From the NCBI GenBank assembly GCA_035582835.1, contig JAYKAV010002475.1:275997-339996 (forward strand): a stretch of DNA of 64,000 bases, given 5' to 3'. Each line of letters starts with the position of its first letter. Positions within the stretch are counted from its first letter, which is position 1. Shown in pieces: positions 12,421-25,720 of this stretch. A program made the position numbers and the translations under genes. The notes beneath the pieces are model-generated. The model saw nothing but the letters and a program-made list of their open reading frames with translations, made no database searches and was not told the DNA's origin. The stretch is from Phoebastria nigripes. Its lineage: Eukaryota; Chordata; Aves; Procellariiformes; Diomedeidae.

Positions 12421-15352
12421 ATGAGCATGGTTTATTAAGGCTGACTGGCCATGTAGCTGGAAGTCAGAAATACTAAGAGCCACCAGTCATGATTCTCTGA
12501 ACTTGACTTACAGTCATTGGACCCCTCATTATTCAGAACTATTCTAACATCTAGAAATATGTGACCATCACTCCTGTTGTCTCGGCTCATGGTCTGAAAG
12601 TAAAAATTAAAAATAAACTTATTTCAGATACAAATTCCTAGCCAGAAACTGTTATATAAGTTACCGGAGTGTTGCTAAGATCAACAGAAGTAATAATTTA
12701 GAGCTTCCTAAAAGTTGCTCATCAAGGGAACATTGACAGGACACAGTGACCTCTTAAATCTATCAGCCCTCCCTGTAGTCAGGAAAAGAAAAGCCTTTAC
12801 AGATTTGTCATACTGGGGTGGGAGGGGGGAGGGAAAATTCTGGAAGAAGACTGACAAATAGTTGACAAATAGATCACTGAAATTTGAAAAGCTGACAGTA
12901 TCAAACATTGCTGAGTGACTCATGCTCTACCAAACTAACTACAATAATCACCCAGATTTCCAGATGTATGGGAACCTAGGATTTCTGGAAAATAGGTACT
13001 GAGCATGTATGAATCAACTGCTCTGTTCATATGATATAAAGTTGATCTGTAAATACAGAACAAATCTGATGCCTCTGTAATTCAGACTTCCTACATATCA
13101 AATCATTCATAGCCTTACAATTCTGGGAATTTGCCAAGACAGCCAGGAAGACATTTCTCGAGTTTTGTCACATGGACACAACACTGAAGGATATTGTTTT
13201 AGCAGTTAAATCTGAAATGACAATTTAGCTGATCAAAGCAATAGATCTACACCAACTTACCACCTCACCACAATGTCCTCACAGCGCAATCAATGACTGG
13301 AGGATTAAAAGTGTAAGACTCTTCAAGATTTCCCTGAAAGAGAAAATAAAACCTGTTTTATTTGCATTTCTAGAGTAACACCAATAAATTCTGAAGGGTT
13401 CAAGAAACAGAAGTTGTTAGTACACTGACGATAAATAACTTCTGCGAATTGCTATCATTGAAAGGCAGCAAAACAAAGTGGAATTTCTAGAGTAACTCTG
13501 GTGTAAAACAGTCTAGATCATAAACGGTGATATATTAAATGATCTGAATCAGATATTTTCTGATTAAAGTGTTCATGAAACAACAACTGTGTTTTCAACC
13601 ACATTGTCTTAATTATAAACTCTTTCTTGCTATGTCACTGTGCTAGACCAACTCTTTTTCAATGTACTATTTTTAGTGCAAAAATGTAGTTTCATAACTG
13701 AACTTATGCTATTAATTCATTAAGTACACCAGAGGTATTACCAAAACCTGCAGTACTTGCACAAGCAGTATGTTAATCAGTAAACTACCTTAACAGTTTG
13801 TGAAAACAGAACTGTAGCCTTGCCAATAGTAAAGCTATCTGTTCACATATCACTAACCAGTGTCAATTTCTACAATATGGATGTCCATTTTAACTCACTT
13901 ATTTAACTCTTTCCACTAGAAGTCAGGCTTACAGAGGTTCTATAAACTACCCAAGCCAAAACTAATGAGGTCAAGTACACACTCAATGCAGGAATCATCT
14001 TTACAGCATATATTTGAAAGTCACTTTAGGAAGATACAATTAAAAAGCACCTTTCCTTTCAGTTGTGCATATCTTCCTACTTTGCTTTTGGATGGGTTTA
14101 ATTATCTCCTAGCTCCACAGTGGTCTTATTTCGTATTATTTGTAGCTTGGGAAGAAAAGATAATTTCTTTTGTGACATAGCATTTTTATGCTATTTTATG
14201 CAATGATATTCCCTTCTAAACTGACTTTTTCTTTTGTTTCTTCTTCATCTTATTCACACCTTCTTCCCTTTCTTTTTTTGTGGAATGCATTGGCCTGTTG
14301 AGCCTTCAAGCAAACAGCCTATTTTGGCTGCCAAATACTCTTAAGTTATTTCATCACATGCAAATCGTCTAGACAAATGTTCGTCTATCTTTTATTCCAT
14401 AATAAAAGATTGCTCGTGGGGGATAAAAGCAAATCAAAACCCCAAACCGCAACTGTTTTCTCATTATTGTATTAAGCAGAAAATTTCTGCTTTTTGGTAG
14501 GGCTGAGGTTGGTATTTTCATGCTGTATTAATTTGTTTATTGCTTCACCTGTGCCATCATCATAGGACCTCTTCTCTATCACATGATGGTTTTGTCCTTT
14601 CTCCCTTCTTGTTTTCTAGCTCTAACTTGCCTACTTGTCTTTTCAAGTATCCATCTTTCCCTTCTTGAATTTTAGGTACCTTAATACTTCTCATGCTCCC
14701 ATCTACCCACTGTCTTCCATAAATATTCAATTGTTCTGTTTTTTCACTCTTCTCTTTTTTATTGAATAACAGCTGGCTTAGCCTGACCAGAGATACTCTA
14801 CTTTCCTTCTCATCCTTCTTGTACTATCCTCTATGGGCCTTGATAACATCTTCACTTTCAATACTTCCTTTTCCCTTCTTTTGTCTCTGGAATACATGTT
14901 CCACTTAAAATACAATCATGAACAAAACAACAAAAGCAGCAGATTTTGGTCTTTATGCTGCTAGTCTGCAGGTCTTGTAGACTTTATCCTGCCAGACTCC
15001 TCTCTTTNTTCTAAAAAAACCCTCCCAATGATATAACTGAAACATATATTGTGACAGTAAGAACGAGGTAATAACGCAGATGCAAAAATACTGTCAGGTT
15101 TTTAGTCTTTTGATCCCCTTTTACGTACAGTGGATATTCAGCACACTTTTTAAAAGTGCCTGGTGTCCACAAAGAAGTTAATTACTCACTATTGAAAAGT
15201 TAACTTTAAACTAACACAAGCAATAATAAAAAGGAAACATTTTCTGTTACCCAAAAATATGATAAGTATAACTGCCACTGCCAAGTATTTTGTACTCTCA
15301 GTAGAAGTACTTTCTGTCATTCTATTGAATATGATTGTTCTCTGTAATGCTT

Positions 15353-17052
15353 TTCATATTCAAGGATCATATCCTGCAAGCTCAAGAGCAGTCTATCCCA
15401 ACAAGCAGGAATTCACACAAAAATACCAGAGGGCCCGCATGGATGAACAAGGCACTCTTGGAAAAACTCAAACATAAAAAGGGAGCATATGAAAGGTGGA
15501 AACAGGGACAGGTAACCTGGGAGGAATACAGAGACACTGTCTAAGCATGCAGAGATGCAGGCAGGAAAAACAAAGCCCAGGAATAAAATCTGGTGAGGGT
15601 TGTCAAAGGCAACAAGAAAGGCCTCTATATCAACAGGTAAAGAAAGACTAGGGAAAATGTGGACCCACTGCTGAATGTGGCAGGGGCCCTGGTGAAACAG
15701 GACATGGAAAAGGCTGAGATNGTGAATGCCTTCTTTGCCTTGGTCTTAACTAGTAAGACTGCCCTTCAGAAATCCCAGAGACTAGGGGAAAAGTTTGGTG
15801 CTACAGGTCCATCAGGCCTTACTTCCACCCCTGGGAAGGTGATGGAGCAGCTAATCCTGGAAACCATTTCCAGGCAGTTGACCAACAAGAAAACCACCAG
15901 GAGCAGTCAGCATGGATTTACTAAGGGGGAGTCACGCTTGACCAACCTGATAACCTTCTATGGTGAAATGACAGGCTTGGTAGATGAGGGGAGAGCTATG
16001 GATATTGCCTACCTAAACTTCCATATGGCTTTTGACACTGTCCACAGTAACACCCTCACAGAGATGATGACGAAGTATGGGCTGGATGAGCAGACAGTGA
16101 GGTCAACTGAAAACGGGCTAAACGGCTGAGTTCAGAGCATTTTGATCAGCGATACAAAGTCTACTTGGAGGCCAGTAACTAGCTGTGTGCCCCAGGGGTC
16201 AATACTACGTAATTCTATATTCAAGGCCTCCATTAATGATCTGGAGGATGGGGCAGAGTGTAGCCTCAGCAATTTTGCAGATGACACATAACTGGGAGGA
16301 GTGGCTGATACACCAGAGGTTTGTGTGCCATCCAAAGGGACTTAGGCTGGAGAAATGGGCTGACAGCAACCTCATGAAGTTTTACAAGCGGAAGTGGAAA
16401 GCAGCTTTGCACTGGGGGTCCTTGTGGACACCAACTTGAACATGAGCCAGCAATGTGCATTTGTCACAAAGAAAGTCAACATCTTCCTGGGCTGCAGTAG
16501 GAGGACTGTTGCCAGCAGGTCAAGGGAGGTGATTCTTCCCTTTTATTCAGCACTGGTGACGCCAAACCTGTGTCCATTTCTGGGCTCCCCAGCACCAGAG
16601 AGATATGGACATACTGGAGAGAAACAATGACACGCCATGAAGATATTGAAGGGACTGGAGCATCTCTCCTATGAGGAAAGGCTGAGAGAGCTGGGACTCT
16701 TCAGCCTGGAGAAGAGAAGGCTCAAGGGGAAACTCATAGANGTATATAAATACCTCAGGGAAGGTATGCAAAGAAGATGGAGTCAGGTTCTTTTCTTTGG
16801 TGTCCTCTTTGTTCTTTGGAGGCAATGAGAACAAGGAAACACAGAAGGGTCTGCCTGAACATCTGGAAACAGCTTTTTACTCTGAGGGTGACTGAACACT
16901 GGAGCAGTTTGCCCGGAAATGGCTGTGGAATCTCCATCCTTGGAAATATTAAAAAACCATCTGGACATGGTCCTGGCCAATGCGCTTTAAGTAACTCTGC
17001 TTGAGCAGGGATGTTGGTCCAAATCTAACCTCAACCATTCTGTGATTCTGTG
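15353..17052 (+). mobile_element. CR1 LINE, 5'-truncated, with internal deletions (plus strand)
   Basis: The copy starts in the linker of the CR1 second protein, continues through reverse transcriptase and ends with the CR1 3' terminus, two copies of an ATTCTGTG-like unit at about 17037-17052. The RT segment around 15850-16050 has QHGFTKGES, ITFYGEM and AFDTV blocks. The catalytic FADD box is at 16274-16285, followed one codon later by a TAA stop. Other stops, frameshifts and two Ns (15721, 16741) confirm it is dead. Compared with the minus-strand CR1 at 47.3-50.4 kb, about 265 bp are missing at roughly 15785-15800. A second shorter loss lies near 16385-16400, between FADD and the C-terminal part. 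The 3' part encodes the usual [25 protein letters not shown] segment near 16670-16725. The first base is approximate, because CR1 copies usually lack clear target duplications. Confidence 0.95.
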
Positions 17053-18817
17053 CCATTTTATTCATGGCACTTAGAGTTTGTGTTTTTTCCACCCACCTAA
17101 GCAGACTGTGATTGATAACTGCCTTCCACCTTTTCCTATATCTCATTGGTGACATCCAGAAGCCACAATATTCCTAATGATTCAGGAAAAAATAAAAGGC
17201 CAGTAAATAGCAATAAATGGCAAATAATGATCAAGAATGTTTCACCCTAAAAACTCTCTTCCCCTAAACTTTAGGGGAGACTATATTTGTCATAATACAA
17301 TAGCAATTTCAGAGAAAAATGTTTTTTGAAATGCACTGCATGTGCAACACAAAGGAAGTTGTTGAAAATAGGCAGGTAGAGAACCTTTTTTCCCCTAAAA
17401 ATCATACCTATGTTAAGACTCAGTGACATTAAAGGAAATAATGAAGTTGGAGCAAAGCTTATTGGTTTCTCAGATTCTTTTTTTTATGAGGGAAAGCAAA
17501 GCTAAGAGATAGTGAAAAAAATGNTATTTCCTGAAATAGGATATAGTTCAACAAAATGCCAACAAAGTGTAAATGGCATGGCTTTAAAATGGTCTTTTTC
17601 TCCTGGATTTAAATTTAAGCATGATCATGGATTTAGGCATTTGTGACCTCCAAGTACCCAAGCATGTAGAGACAAAAATCTCATCACCAAGATTCCTGAA
17701 TATTCATGGAATGTACAATATGACCTTGATCCAAACCCCACTGAAATCAACAGGAATCTTCCAATGATCTGATAAAGTTTTGGCCTGGCCTTCCAAACTA
17801 ACAACTTAATGAAGCATGTGAATGAAGACCCAGAGTATCACTATAGACTAAGAACTCTCAGTTGTATCCGAGCTAATCACAACTTAATGAAACAAAAGTA
17901 TTTTTGCGAATTTCAGGATTTTAAAATCTGATTTCTCTCCTTTCCCAACAGCAAAATAAATTGTGAGGTATTTTGGTCAAACTAAATCTGGATTTTTCAG
18001 TCAAAAATCTCACCCAGATCTACTACAAAACAGAAAGTAAATGAGATTACACAGAAATTCTACATGTTGCAAATTTAGAAGTACTAGAACACTATAAAGG
18101 AATATGGACTGGAAAGCTTCTGACCATGTACAATCTCTTTTACAAAGTGAGCTTTACAAAAGTATAAAATGCCTCTTTTCTATTGTTTACAGTCTAAGGA
18201 AGTGAAAGTGGCAAGGTAGAAATATGCAGCTGCCTACATGTCACTTTTCCATCTACTGGTCAAAGTTTACATTTGCTAGCAAATATTAATTTCTCACTCT
18301 CATATACCCTCAGATCAAATTAAAAAAAATCCAAATTAATGTATTTTCTATTTTCTTATTTAAGCTCTGTGATTTTAGATGTGTATATGGAATTACGATA
18401 AGGTAATAATTACAAAAGAACTGGGATCCCATAATTGGGTGTCTGGAATGTGCATCAGACTTTGAGTGATGAGCACTAAGGCTAACAAAGAAGTTATAAT
18501 TTGAGGTCTTCTGTAAGAAATCTGCTATATTTCTATGCATGGTGAATCATGTTTATACATATGGGTTTTTTTAAGTACTTTTCAATAGGCTGCATTTTGA
18601 TCCTGACAGCCTAGCCATTCCGAATTCCTTTCCTTTTCCATGTCTGGGAAAAAATAGAGGAGGAAGTCATCCTGAACTGACAAACATTTATCCCACCCCA
18701 CTTCCCACTTACATTACATGCTTTCTGTGCAGAAGCAAGTACAAGATGGCTTGAAAAGAGAAACCAAATTATTAATTCATTATTAATAATTATTAATTAT
18801 ACCTCTCAATCATCTAC
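17053..18817. other. Unique sequence between two CR1 fragments
   Basis: No gene seen. Around 17735-17790 the sequence resembles a low-copy ancient amniote repeat whose members contain GATCCAAACCCCACTGAAAT-like words, but the match is too decayed to name. One N lies at 17524. Confidence 0.5.
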
Positions 18818-19556
18818 CAAAGGTCTTGGGAGTCTAGGGAAGTCCCTGCTGACTGGAAGCTAGCCAATGTTATTCCAATCTACAAAAAGGATGTGAGAGA
18901 AGACCCAGGAAATTACAGACCTATTAGTCTAACTTCAGTTCCTGGAAAAATTATGGAGAAGATCATACTGGGTACTACTGAAAGACATTTAAAGAATAAT
19001 GCAATCACCAGGCAGTCAACATGGGTTCACAAAGGGAAAGTCCTGTTTAACTAACTTGATATCCTTCTATGATAAGGTCACCTGCCTAGTGGATGAAGGG
19101 AAGGCAGTGGATGTTTTTCTGATCCATTTTTTCTGGATTTTAGTAAGGCTTTAGTAAGGGTTTAGTAGAGCTTTTCATACTGTCTCTCACAGTATCCGTT
19201 TGGACAAGTTGTCCAACTGTGAGGTGAGTGGATACATAGTGTGCTGAGTGAAGAACTGGCTGAATGGCAGGGCTCAAAGGTCTGGCCGGTGACCAGTCAC
19301 CGGCAGTGTTCCTCAGAGCTCAATTCTAGGGCCAGTTCTGTTCAATATTTTTATCAATGATCTGGATGCAGGAGTTGAATGCACCATTAGCAAGTTTGCT
19401 GATGATACCAAACTGGGAGGTGCTGTTGACTCTCTCGAGGGACCTTGCAGAGGGATCTAGATGATTGGAGCATTGGGCAATCATTAATGGCATGAAATTT
19501 AACAAGACCAAATGCTGGATTCTGCACCTGGGACAGAGTAACGCCAGGCACAAGTA
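18818..19556 (+). mobile_element. CR1 LINE RT fragment, truncated at both ends (plus strand)
   Basis: Only the reverse transcriptase core is present. Recognisable blocks in order are NVIPIYKK, DPGNYRPISLTSVPGKIMEK (near 18900-18962), [11 protein letters not shown] (near 19045-19080) and the catalytic FADD at 19395-19406 followed by TKLGG. The wording of these blocks differs from the other CR1 copies here, suggesting a different and probably older subfamily. Frameshifts separate the blocks, so it is not functional. Within it, three perfect-period 11-bp units (19139-19171) replace what should be a single FSKAF-coding segment. Neither the CR1 3' octamer end nor the endonuclease is present; the 3' border fades at about 19556. 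Confidence 0.92.
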
Positions 19557-22500
19557 TAGTTTCTGATTTATGAACCCATTGGCTGTTTCTTCTGGTTTGT
19601 GTGGGTTATTTTGGAAAACCTTTTGGGCCTTTCCTTATATAACAAGAGCCGGGATTTATTAAAGCTGGCAGCATGCATATATCAATGGTAAATTGTGTCC
19701 CAATGCCCATTTGCATCACTTCCACGTTGACATCGAAATCCCCCTTCCTCCCAATCTTAAACCTAACTTGCTTAATTCATTGATTCTTTAATCTGATATC
19801 AGCAGATAAACAGAGACAGTTTCATCTTCATGAGCTTTGCAAACTTTTATAGGCATTTAACTATTACCCAAGAGATAACATAATTACTTCAAAATGTGAT
19901 CTAATCATCTGAATGTCAAACTGCAAACAGGATAAAAATATAAGGTACTCATGGAAATGAATCACTGTAAATTCCTTCTGAATTATCACTTAAAATGTAC
20001 ATCCTTTATTTCTTGTTCTTACAGGAAATAGTATTGTGCATAAGTATTGATTAATCACATTTATTAATTTTTTTTCTTATAAGTTGGATACTTTTTTTCA
20101 GTGAACTATAATTTGAAAAAAAGAACTGATTAAGATTATATTTCTAAGACACATGCTTAGTTATGCTAACTTTCTCTAGAAGTAGGAAAAATTAAAACTC
20201 CGGTGTTTCTATATGTTAGATGAATACAATTAATCCTTTCCTGGAATTACAAAATATTTATGTTGATGGAAAACATTTGAACTTGATAACATGCAGCTAT
20301 TCATATACAGCTTCCTGATAAAAAAAAATTATTCACTTTTATTTTGCATGGGTATAACAGGCATATGCCCTCCTTCTTCTTATGTTGTAACCAAGTGAAA
20401 TACTATCAATATCCATTTGGTGGTTCATTCCAAAATGCAATTTTTTTTTTTTTTTAAATAAGTCAAATGATTTTTTTTTTCTGAACAAATAATTAATTTT
20501 TGTTTTAAATTTTAAAAGATAACTTTACATAAAATTTAAGTTTAAAATTGAAAATTTCAATTTTGCTTTCAGAATGATAAAGTAATTTTCTGTATGAAGA
20601 CACATTTTCTGCATTTTCTATATGAAGACACAATTTTTTGTCAACAGTGTATGTCCTGAATCACTCTAACAGCATGGGTCAGATTTCTCACTAATTCTGA
20701 TTTGAAAAATTTGCAGTCATCAGAAATTACAGTGTTAGTTACGGGTTACAAATAAGAAGCCAAGTACCTCCAAATATCAGAAGAACGAAGTTCTAGTTCT
20801 GAACCTTCTCTGGGGTAGGAAAAGTGGGGTTAAAAGCAGCTACTTTTCAAATAGCTTTTTTTTTTTTTTTCTTTTTTTTTTTCTGGAGAGTCTAAAGGTA
20901 AAGAGATAGACTTGGTGACAAAGACTTGCAGTATGATTACATTTAAGAATATGAAACATCTTGAGGTATGAAAAAAAATTTTTACATATTCCAAAGCTGA
21001 CTCCAGCCTTATTCTATGGTACTAAATTTATCTCACAATTTCATAGTGGTGCCAAGTGTCTTATAAGTCTATATGGAACCCAGAAAGATACTTCTCTGAT
21101 CTTAGGTGACTAGAGTACTGTGCATTGCAATCGAAGCCCAAACAAAACAAAAAACAACCCCATAAGCCTGTCTTGAAAGCTACAGATATTGCATTTTTGA
21201 AACTTTCCCATCTCCTACTTTCTTGTTATAAGCTTTTAGAAACAACCAAAATATTTCATTACTATTGGAGACCAAAAAAGTAAACTGGAAAAATCTCAAC
21301 TTCATCTCTGAAAGGTGCCAAACATTTCTGAAGTGCTGATTCTCTGTGCTGCTGCCTCTCATCTACTGAGGAAGAACCCATTATTCTGAACTGGTATCTG
21401 AGTTTGCATATTTTTTTTTCCTTGTTAATAGTAAAGAAAAGTAATATAAACTGCAAGAGAAGCGTATCAGTGTGTTTGGAGCTTTTATTTAATATGACCT
21501 TGCAATGCTTTCAAATGTGGTGAAACAAGGTTGTATATGACAATGGACTAAGTCAATCATTTTGAAGTCAGGAGAGTTTCAATACCAGCTATACTGGAAG
21601 CAGAATGAATAGAAATATGCAAATAATAAGGGATATATGTTGTCAGTGCTGGAGGCTGAATGACACTGTTCAAATTACTACCTTGAATACACATTTTGTC
21701 ACATTTTAACATTGTTGTGTGTATGACAGAGATTTCTTAGGCTGACGCTACACACCAGTTAGCATTTCCTTTATGTATATAAAAGCATCAATTAACTTTT
21801 TTTACTTAAGTTACTTAATTAATCATCACATCATAGGAATGCTGCTTAATCAATACGAACTCATAAAATACGTCCTGAAAAACTGCTGTGCTACCCATTG
21901 CCCCTTTTTATAAACACATGCAAATATAAGATTCTTTGTGAATTAATCCACTCTTTTATCAGTACCCTTTGTTACTCTAAACTATGTATTTCAGCTGTTT
22001 GTATTGAGTTTGCTTGCTCCAATTACGTGGGCTTTCATCACTTGAAAATTATTAANCTGTCCAATTTACCACTACTGAAAGACTTTCTTTGTGTTGAGTA
22101 TAATTTCCCTTTCCGTTAATATTGCTATTTTTCTTCAAGTATTCTTAAAAAGAAGCAGTACTTCCAACTAAAGGAAGTAAAACTAATACCTAAAATATAT
22201 TCTAAAAATTCTATTTACTAAGCATAAGTACAGCCTACTTTAAATAGATTAATTTAGTCATTTTCTTGAAGAGTAATAAACACATTCTGTTTATATTCAA
22301 AAGAAAAAGGGAAAAAAAAAAAAAAGAGAGAGAAGAAGAATTATAGGGCTGAGTCCTAAAAAGAGAAATCAGAAGGAAAAAAAATTAAGATGAGCCATTG
22401 TTGTGGTAGTGGGATAGAAGTTTGGTAAGACTAACTTTTTCCTATATTTGTGGGCATGTGTGCCTTTCACCCCACCCCCCCACACTTTTTTTTTTTTCTA

Positions 22501-22779
22501 CCTACCTTTCCATGGCTCTTTTCTATTCTTACTCAATTTCTTTTAATAATTTCACTGCTAGGGCTCATTTAATTCTCATCTCAATATCATTAAGGATATC
22601 AGTATATCAGCATAGCTATGAGTCTAAATCACAGATGATAAACCCTCAAAAATCGTCGAGATCAACAGCGCAGCTGAATATCATAGGGTAGCTCTAGAAA
22701 CTCCTCTATTTGGTTTCCTAAACTTGCAGACACAGGAAAATCTCCATTACTTAATAAGTGGCTATTGTTTATTTAAAAG

Positions 22780-22810
<31 letters not shown>

Positions 22811-23130
22811 TTCCCAGAAAAGAATGGTGGATTACAATGCTATGAATATCATGAGGATGACATTGCAACATGCCCCCAAAGGATCAATAAGCTGGTCCCA
22901 GCTTCAGAAGAAAATGACTTATAAAATGCCTGTGATATTTTTTACAAAAATACTCTCTCCCCCAAAAAACCTCTTGTGTCTCCAGAACATTTATTTCTTG
23001 CCTCTAAGTATAAAATATATGAAAGCGAACATCACAGCCCCCAAACCTTGTTTCTAAATCTGTGTCACACAGTGTTACAAGCTCTGGAGGGAAGACATGG
23101 ACCGTGCCAAGTGGCTGCCAGCAGATTTTG
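19557..23130. other. Unique AT-rich sequence with small repeats
   Basis: No gene seen. It contains T tracts near 20441-20455 and 20858-20882, a 29-bp-period direct duplication near 20586-20640, an N at 22056, a G/A-rich tract near 22310-22335 and an A27 tract at 22781-22807. Frames rich in lysine around 22780 come only from that A tract. Confidence 0.55.
22781..22807. repeat. Poly(A) tract (27 A)
   Basis: An uninterrupted run of A following GAAAAGA-like sequence. There is no recognisable retroelement body immediately upstream. Confidence 0.95.
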
Positions 23131-23134
23131 GAGA

Positions 23135-23278
23135 CAGACCTTCTTTTAGACTCTGCGTGTGACCATGGCCAGGCCTCTCTCAGGTTTGTCACTGGTAAAT
23201 GGGGATGACAGTCTTCTGCTATGTCACTGACATGCCATGTAAATAAATTCATTGAAGAATACTGTGAAAGCATGTGAA
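23135..23278 (+). repeat. Probable MIR SINE fragment
   Basis: The order of words matches the MIR core and 3' region. There is a GTGTGACCATGGCCAG-like segment near 23156-23172, then CTCTCTCAGG. A GTAAATGGGGATGA block follows near 23193-23208, and then a TAAATAAATTCATTGAAGAA-like tail near 23239-23262. MIR elements are ancient amniote SINEs mobilised by L2 LINEs and are known at low copy in birds. The tRNA-derived head is not evident, so this is a partial, old copy. Identification is from memory of the consensus; it could be a related CORE-SINE. Confidence 0.6.
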
Positions 23279-25720
23279 TCTATGTGAATGAAAGTTACTC
23301 ATTTTAATTTGACCTCGTTAGGGCTAATTCTCTTGTGGTTGTCCTTTAGTCTTCTTCATAATCACTCTTGTATTGAAATGATGGAAATTGACATTTATTG
23401 TATTTCATGCCTTAGGTATGCAAAACTAACAGTTACCAGAGAAAAGAGAGTGTGTCCTCCTGTCATGTTATTCTGCCCTCTCCACTGTCACTCCCCTGCC
23501 ACACAGCCAATGAGTCTAGAGAGCTCAGCACTTAAAAAAACAAGGGTCTCATTTTCTGCAAGTTTACCTCTTTGATGACAGTCTGATGAATGTCACACCA
23601 GCACAGGGAAAGGGGCAGAAGCACATGACTTGAGACTTTTCTTTCAATGGTAACTAGACTGTAGATTTTTTTTTCCACAATGGCAAAAAGCATTCTTGGG
23701 TATTTGGAAGTCATGGCCAGGGACAGACAAGAGAGCTCTTTAATAATTGAACAACCTACCAGGACAAATGAGATTGTAGCCAAGCCAAATTTTTTCCAAG
23801 GGAATCTCTTTAAACAGGGTGGTTGTGCACATGGATATGGCACAGGGTAGCAGCTGAGGTCCTAGATGGACTTAGGACTCATGAACAAGAAACCACTTCT
23901 GTGCTCTAGAAAAGAAAGACATATCTACATCCAAAACAAATAGTGAGAAGAGAAGGAATCAAGTAACTCTGACTCATAGTCAACGCGGTACAAACAACTG
24001 TTATGCTGAGATATCCTAGATCTGTGTAACTTCATTTAGATGCTGGAAAATGTTTAATTGCATCAACGTTAACACTGTCCGTAACATTAGCTATCTTCAG
24101 ATTTAGACTATAAAAAGTATATAGAAAACCTCTAAAAATGGAAGCACTGAAAAAATGGGAATATTGATTTCATTATAAGCAGGGAAGAGAACTAGGAGTT
24201 GAATCTTCTCCAGACTGGAGGTACTTAGCCTGAATTAGAATAAGTGTCAGAGAGAAGGCTCAACACTTCCATCATTTCATTAAAAAAAAATGTTTAAAGG
24301 TAAGAAAGATGGTATAAAACTTTGGTATATACTTAGAATTCTCCCTTCATAGTGATTTTTTTTCCTCATAGAATTGGAAAATGTGATTTTTATTTAGAAA
24401 ATTTATTTGACAAAGAGATTGTACTGTCAAAAGTTGCTTGCTTATTAAGAGAAAATTTTCTTTGCTGATACAATGCTCACCATCAACAGTATCTAATAAT
24501 CATTCTCAAGATGTGTGAGTACACAGAGAGTGTTTACTGGCATCTTTAGAAAGATGATGAACTTCAAAGTAAGATGCAACATAAAGATTTTGAAAAATGT
24601 GTATTGCTCAAACGAAGTTTATAGTGCAATATTCCTTAACTAACCATTTGCTTTTATTCAAGAAAGAATACCAGGAGATGTGTCTCTGGCTCCAAAGAGT
24701 AACATCCAAGAGGAGGAAAAATATCCATCCCTCAAATTAAAACATGTAAGTGTGAATAATTATATCAAAACCAGGAATTTTAACATAGAGCAAATCTGAG
24801 GCCTAATTTAGCTCAATCTGTTCCTTAGTGAACAAGAATGCAAAGTTCTGCAAAAATGCTAGATAAGCCAGGGAGAAAGAATTTTGGTCTAAAGTGGCCA
24901 GAAAGTATTTCTCATTTCTAGAGATAGTGGGAAAGGAGATCATAATGTAGATGTGCAAGAAGGATACTGAAATAGGTTGACTTAGGGTTTTGTATCTAAT
25001 GTGTTTTATAAGAATAAAAGGTATTCTTCTTTTAAATATGTTTCTCTGAATACTTTCCTGATCCACATTCACAGTCAATCGAGGCCATTCAAGGTCACCT
25101 GTGTATTAGTCCAGAAAGCTGGCAGCAGATGATGAAGCTAAGAGTTGTATTTGCATTTGGAGATGTGGGGACAGCCTATTAAAACATCTCACTATCATTT
25201 TCACCAACAGACTGAAAAACAGGCTCTCTTTTAGGGTATGGCACAAGCAGATAACCTTCCAGGAATGACTTTACAGCCAAGTAAATCAGTGTTTCTCCTC
25301 CTGTAAAGTCATTCTCAGTAGTTTTACTATTTAGAGGCGAAGAATAATATCAAGAAACATGGCATTGCCCCAGTGGGAATGTAGTAGCACAGGAAGNAGA
25401 ATAGAGGGGTTTCAGGCTGCTGTTTGGTAGAGATTTAAGCTCTAGTAAAGAGGCCCCTGTGGAGACATAAAGTGAAAATGTGTTTAACCCTTTTTCACCT
25501 ATTAGAATGGAATCTGAGTTGTTTTACCTTGCATTTGACAAAGTTTGCCAATTTCTATTCCAATGCGGTTGCAAACCCAAGATGTAAAAGAGCTCCTAAA
25601 TCGTAGGAAAAAAAATTAGTAGGTCAGATAGTACTGCCCTCCTCTGTTAGTAATATTAATATAAATGTTAGTATTTGTTCTTCATGAGACAGAAGTTACT
25701 GGCAGACTTATCATGGGCTG
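23279..25720. other. Unique sequence, nothing recognised
   Basis: No gene, interspersed repeat or long tandem array is visible. Open frames on both strands are short and without motifs. One N occurs at 25397. Confidence 0.55.

Larger units (their letters stand above)
10273..15352. other. Unique AT-rich sequence with long homopolymers
   Basis: No gene or recognisable interspersed repeat was found. It holds a T53 tract near 11103, an A-rich tract near 12347 and one N at 15008. From about 14200 to 14900 the plus strand is pyrimidine-rich with many CTT/TTC words, without a clear tandem period. Confidence 0.55.

Noticed and set aside
22724..23057. Lysine-rich open frames
   Set aside because: They only reflect translation of the A27 tract at 22781-22807.
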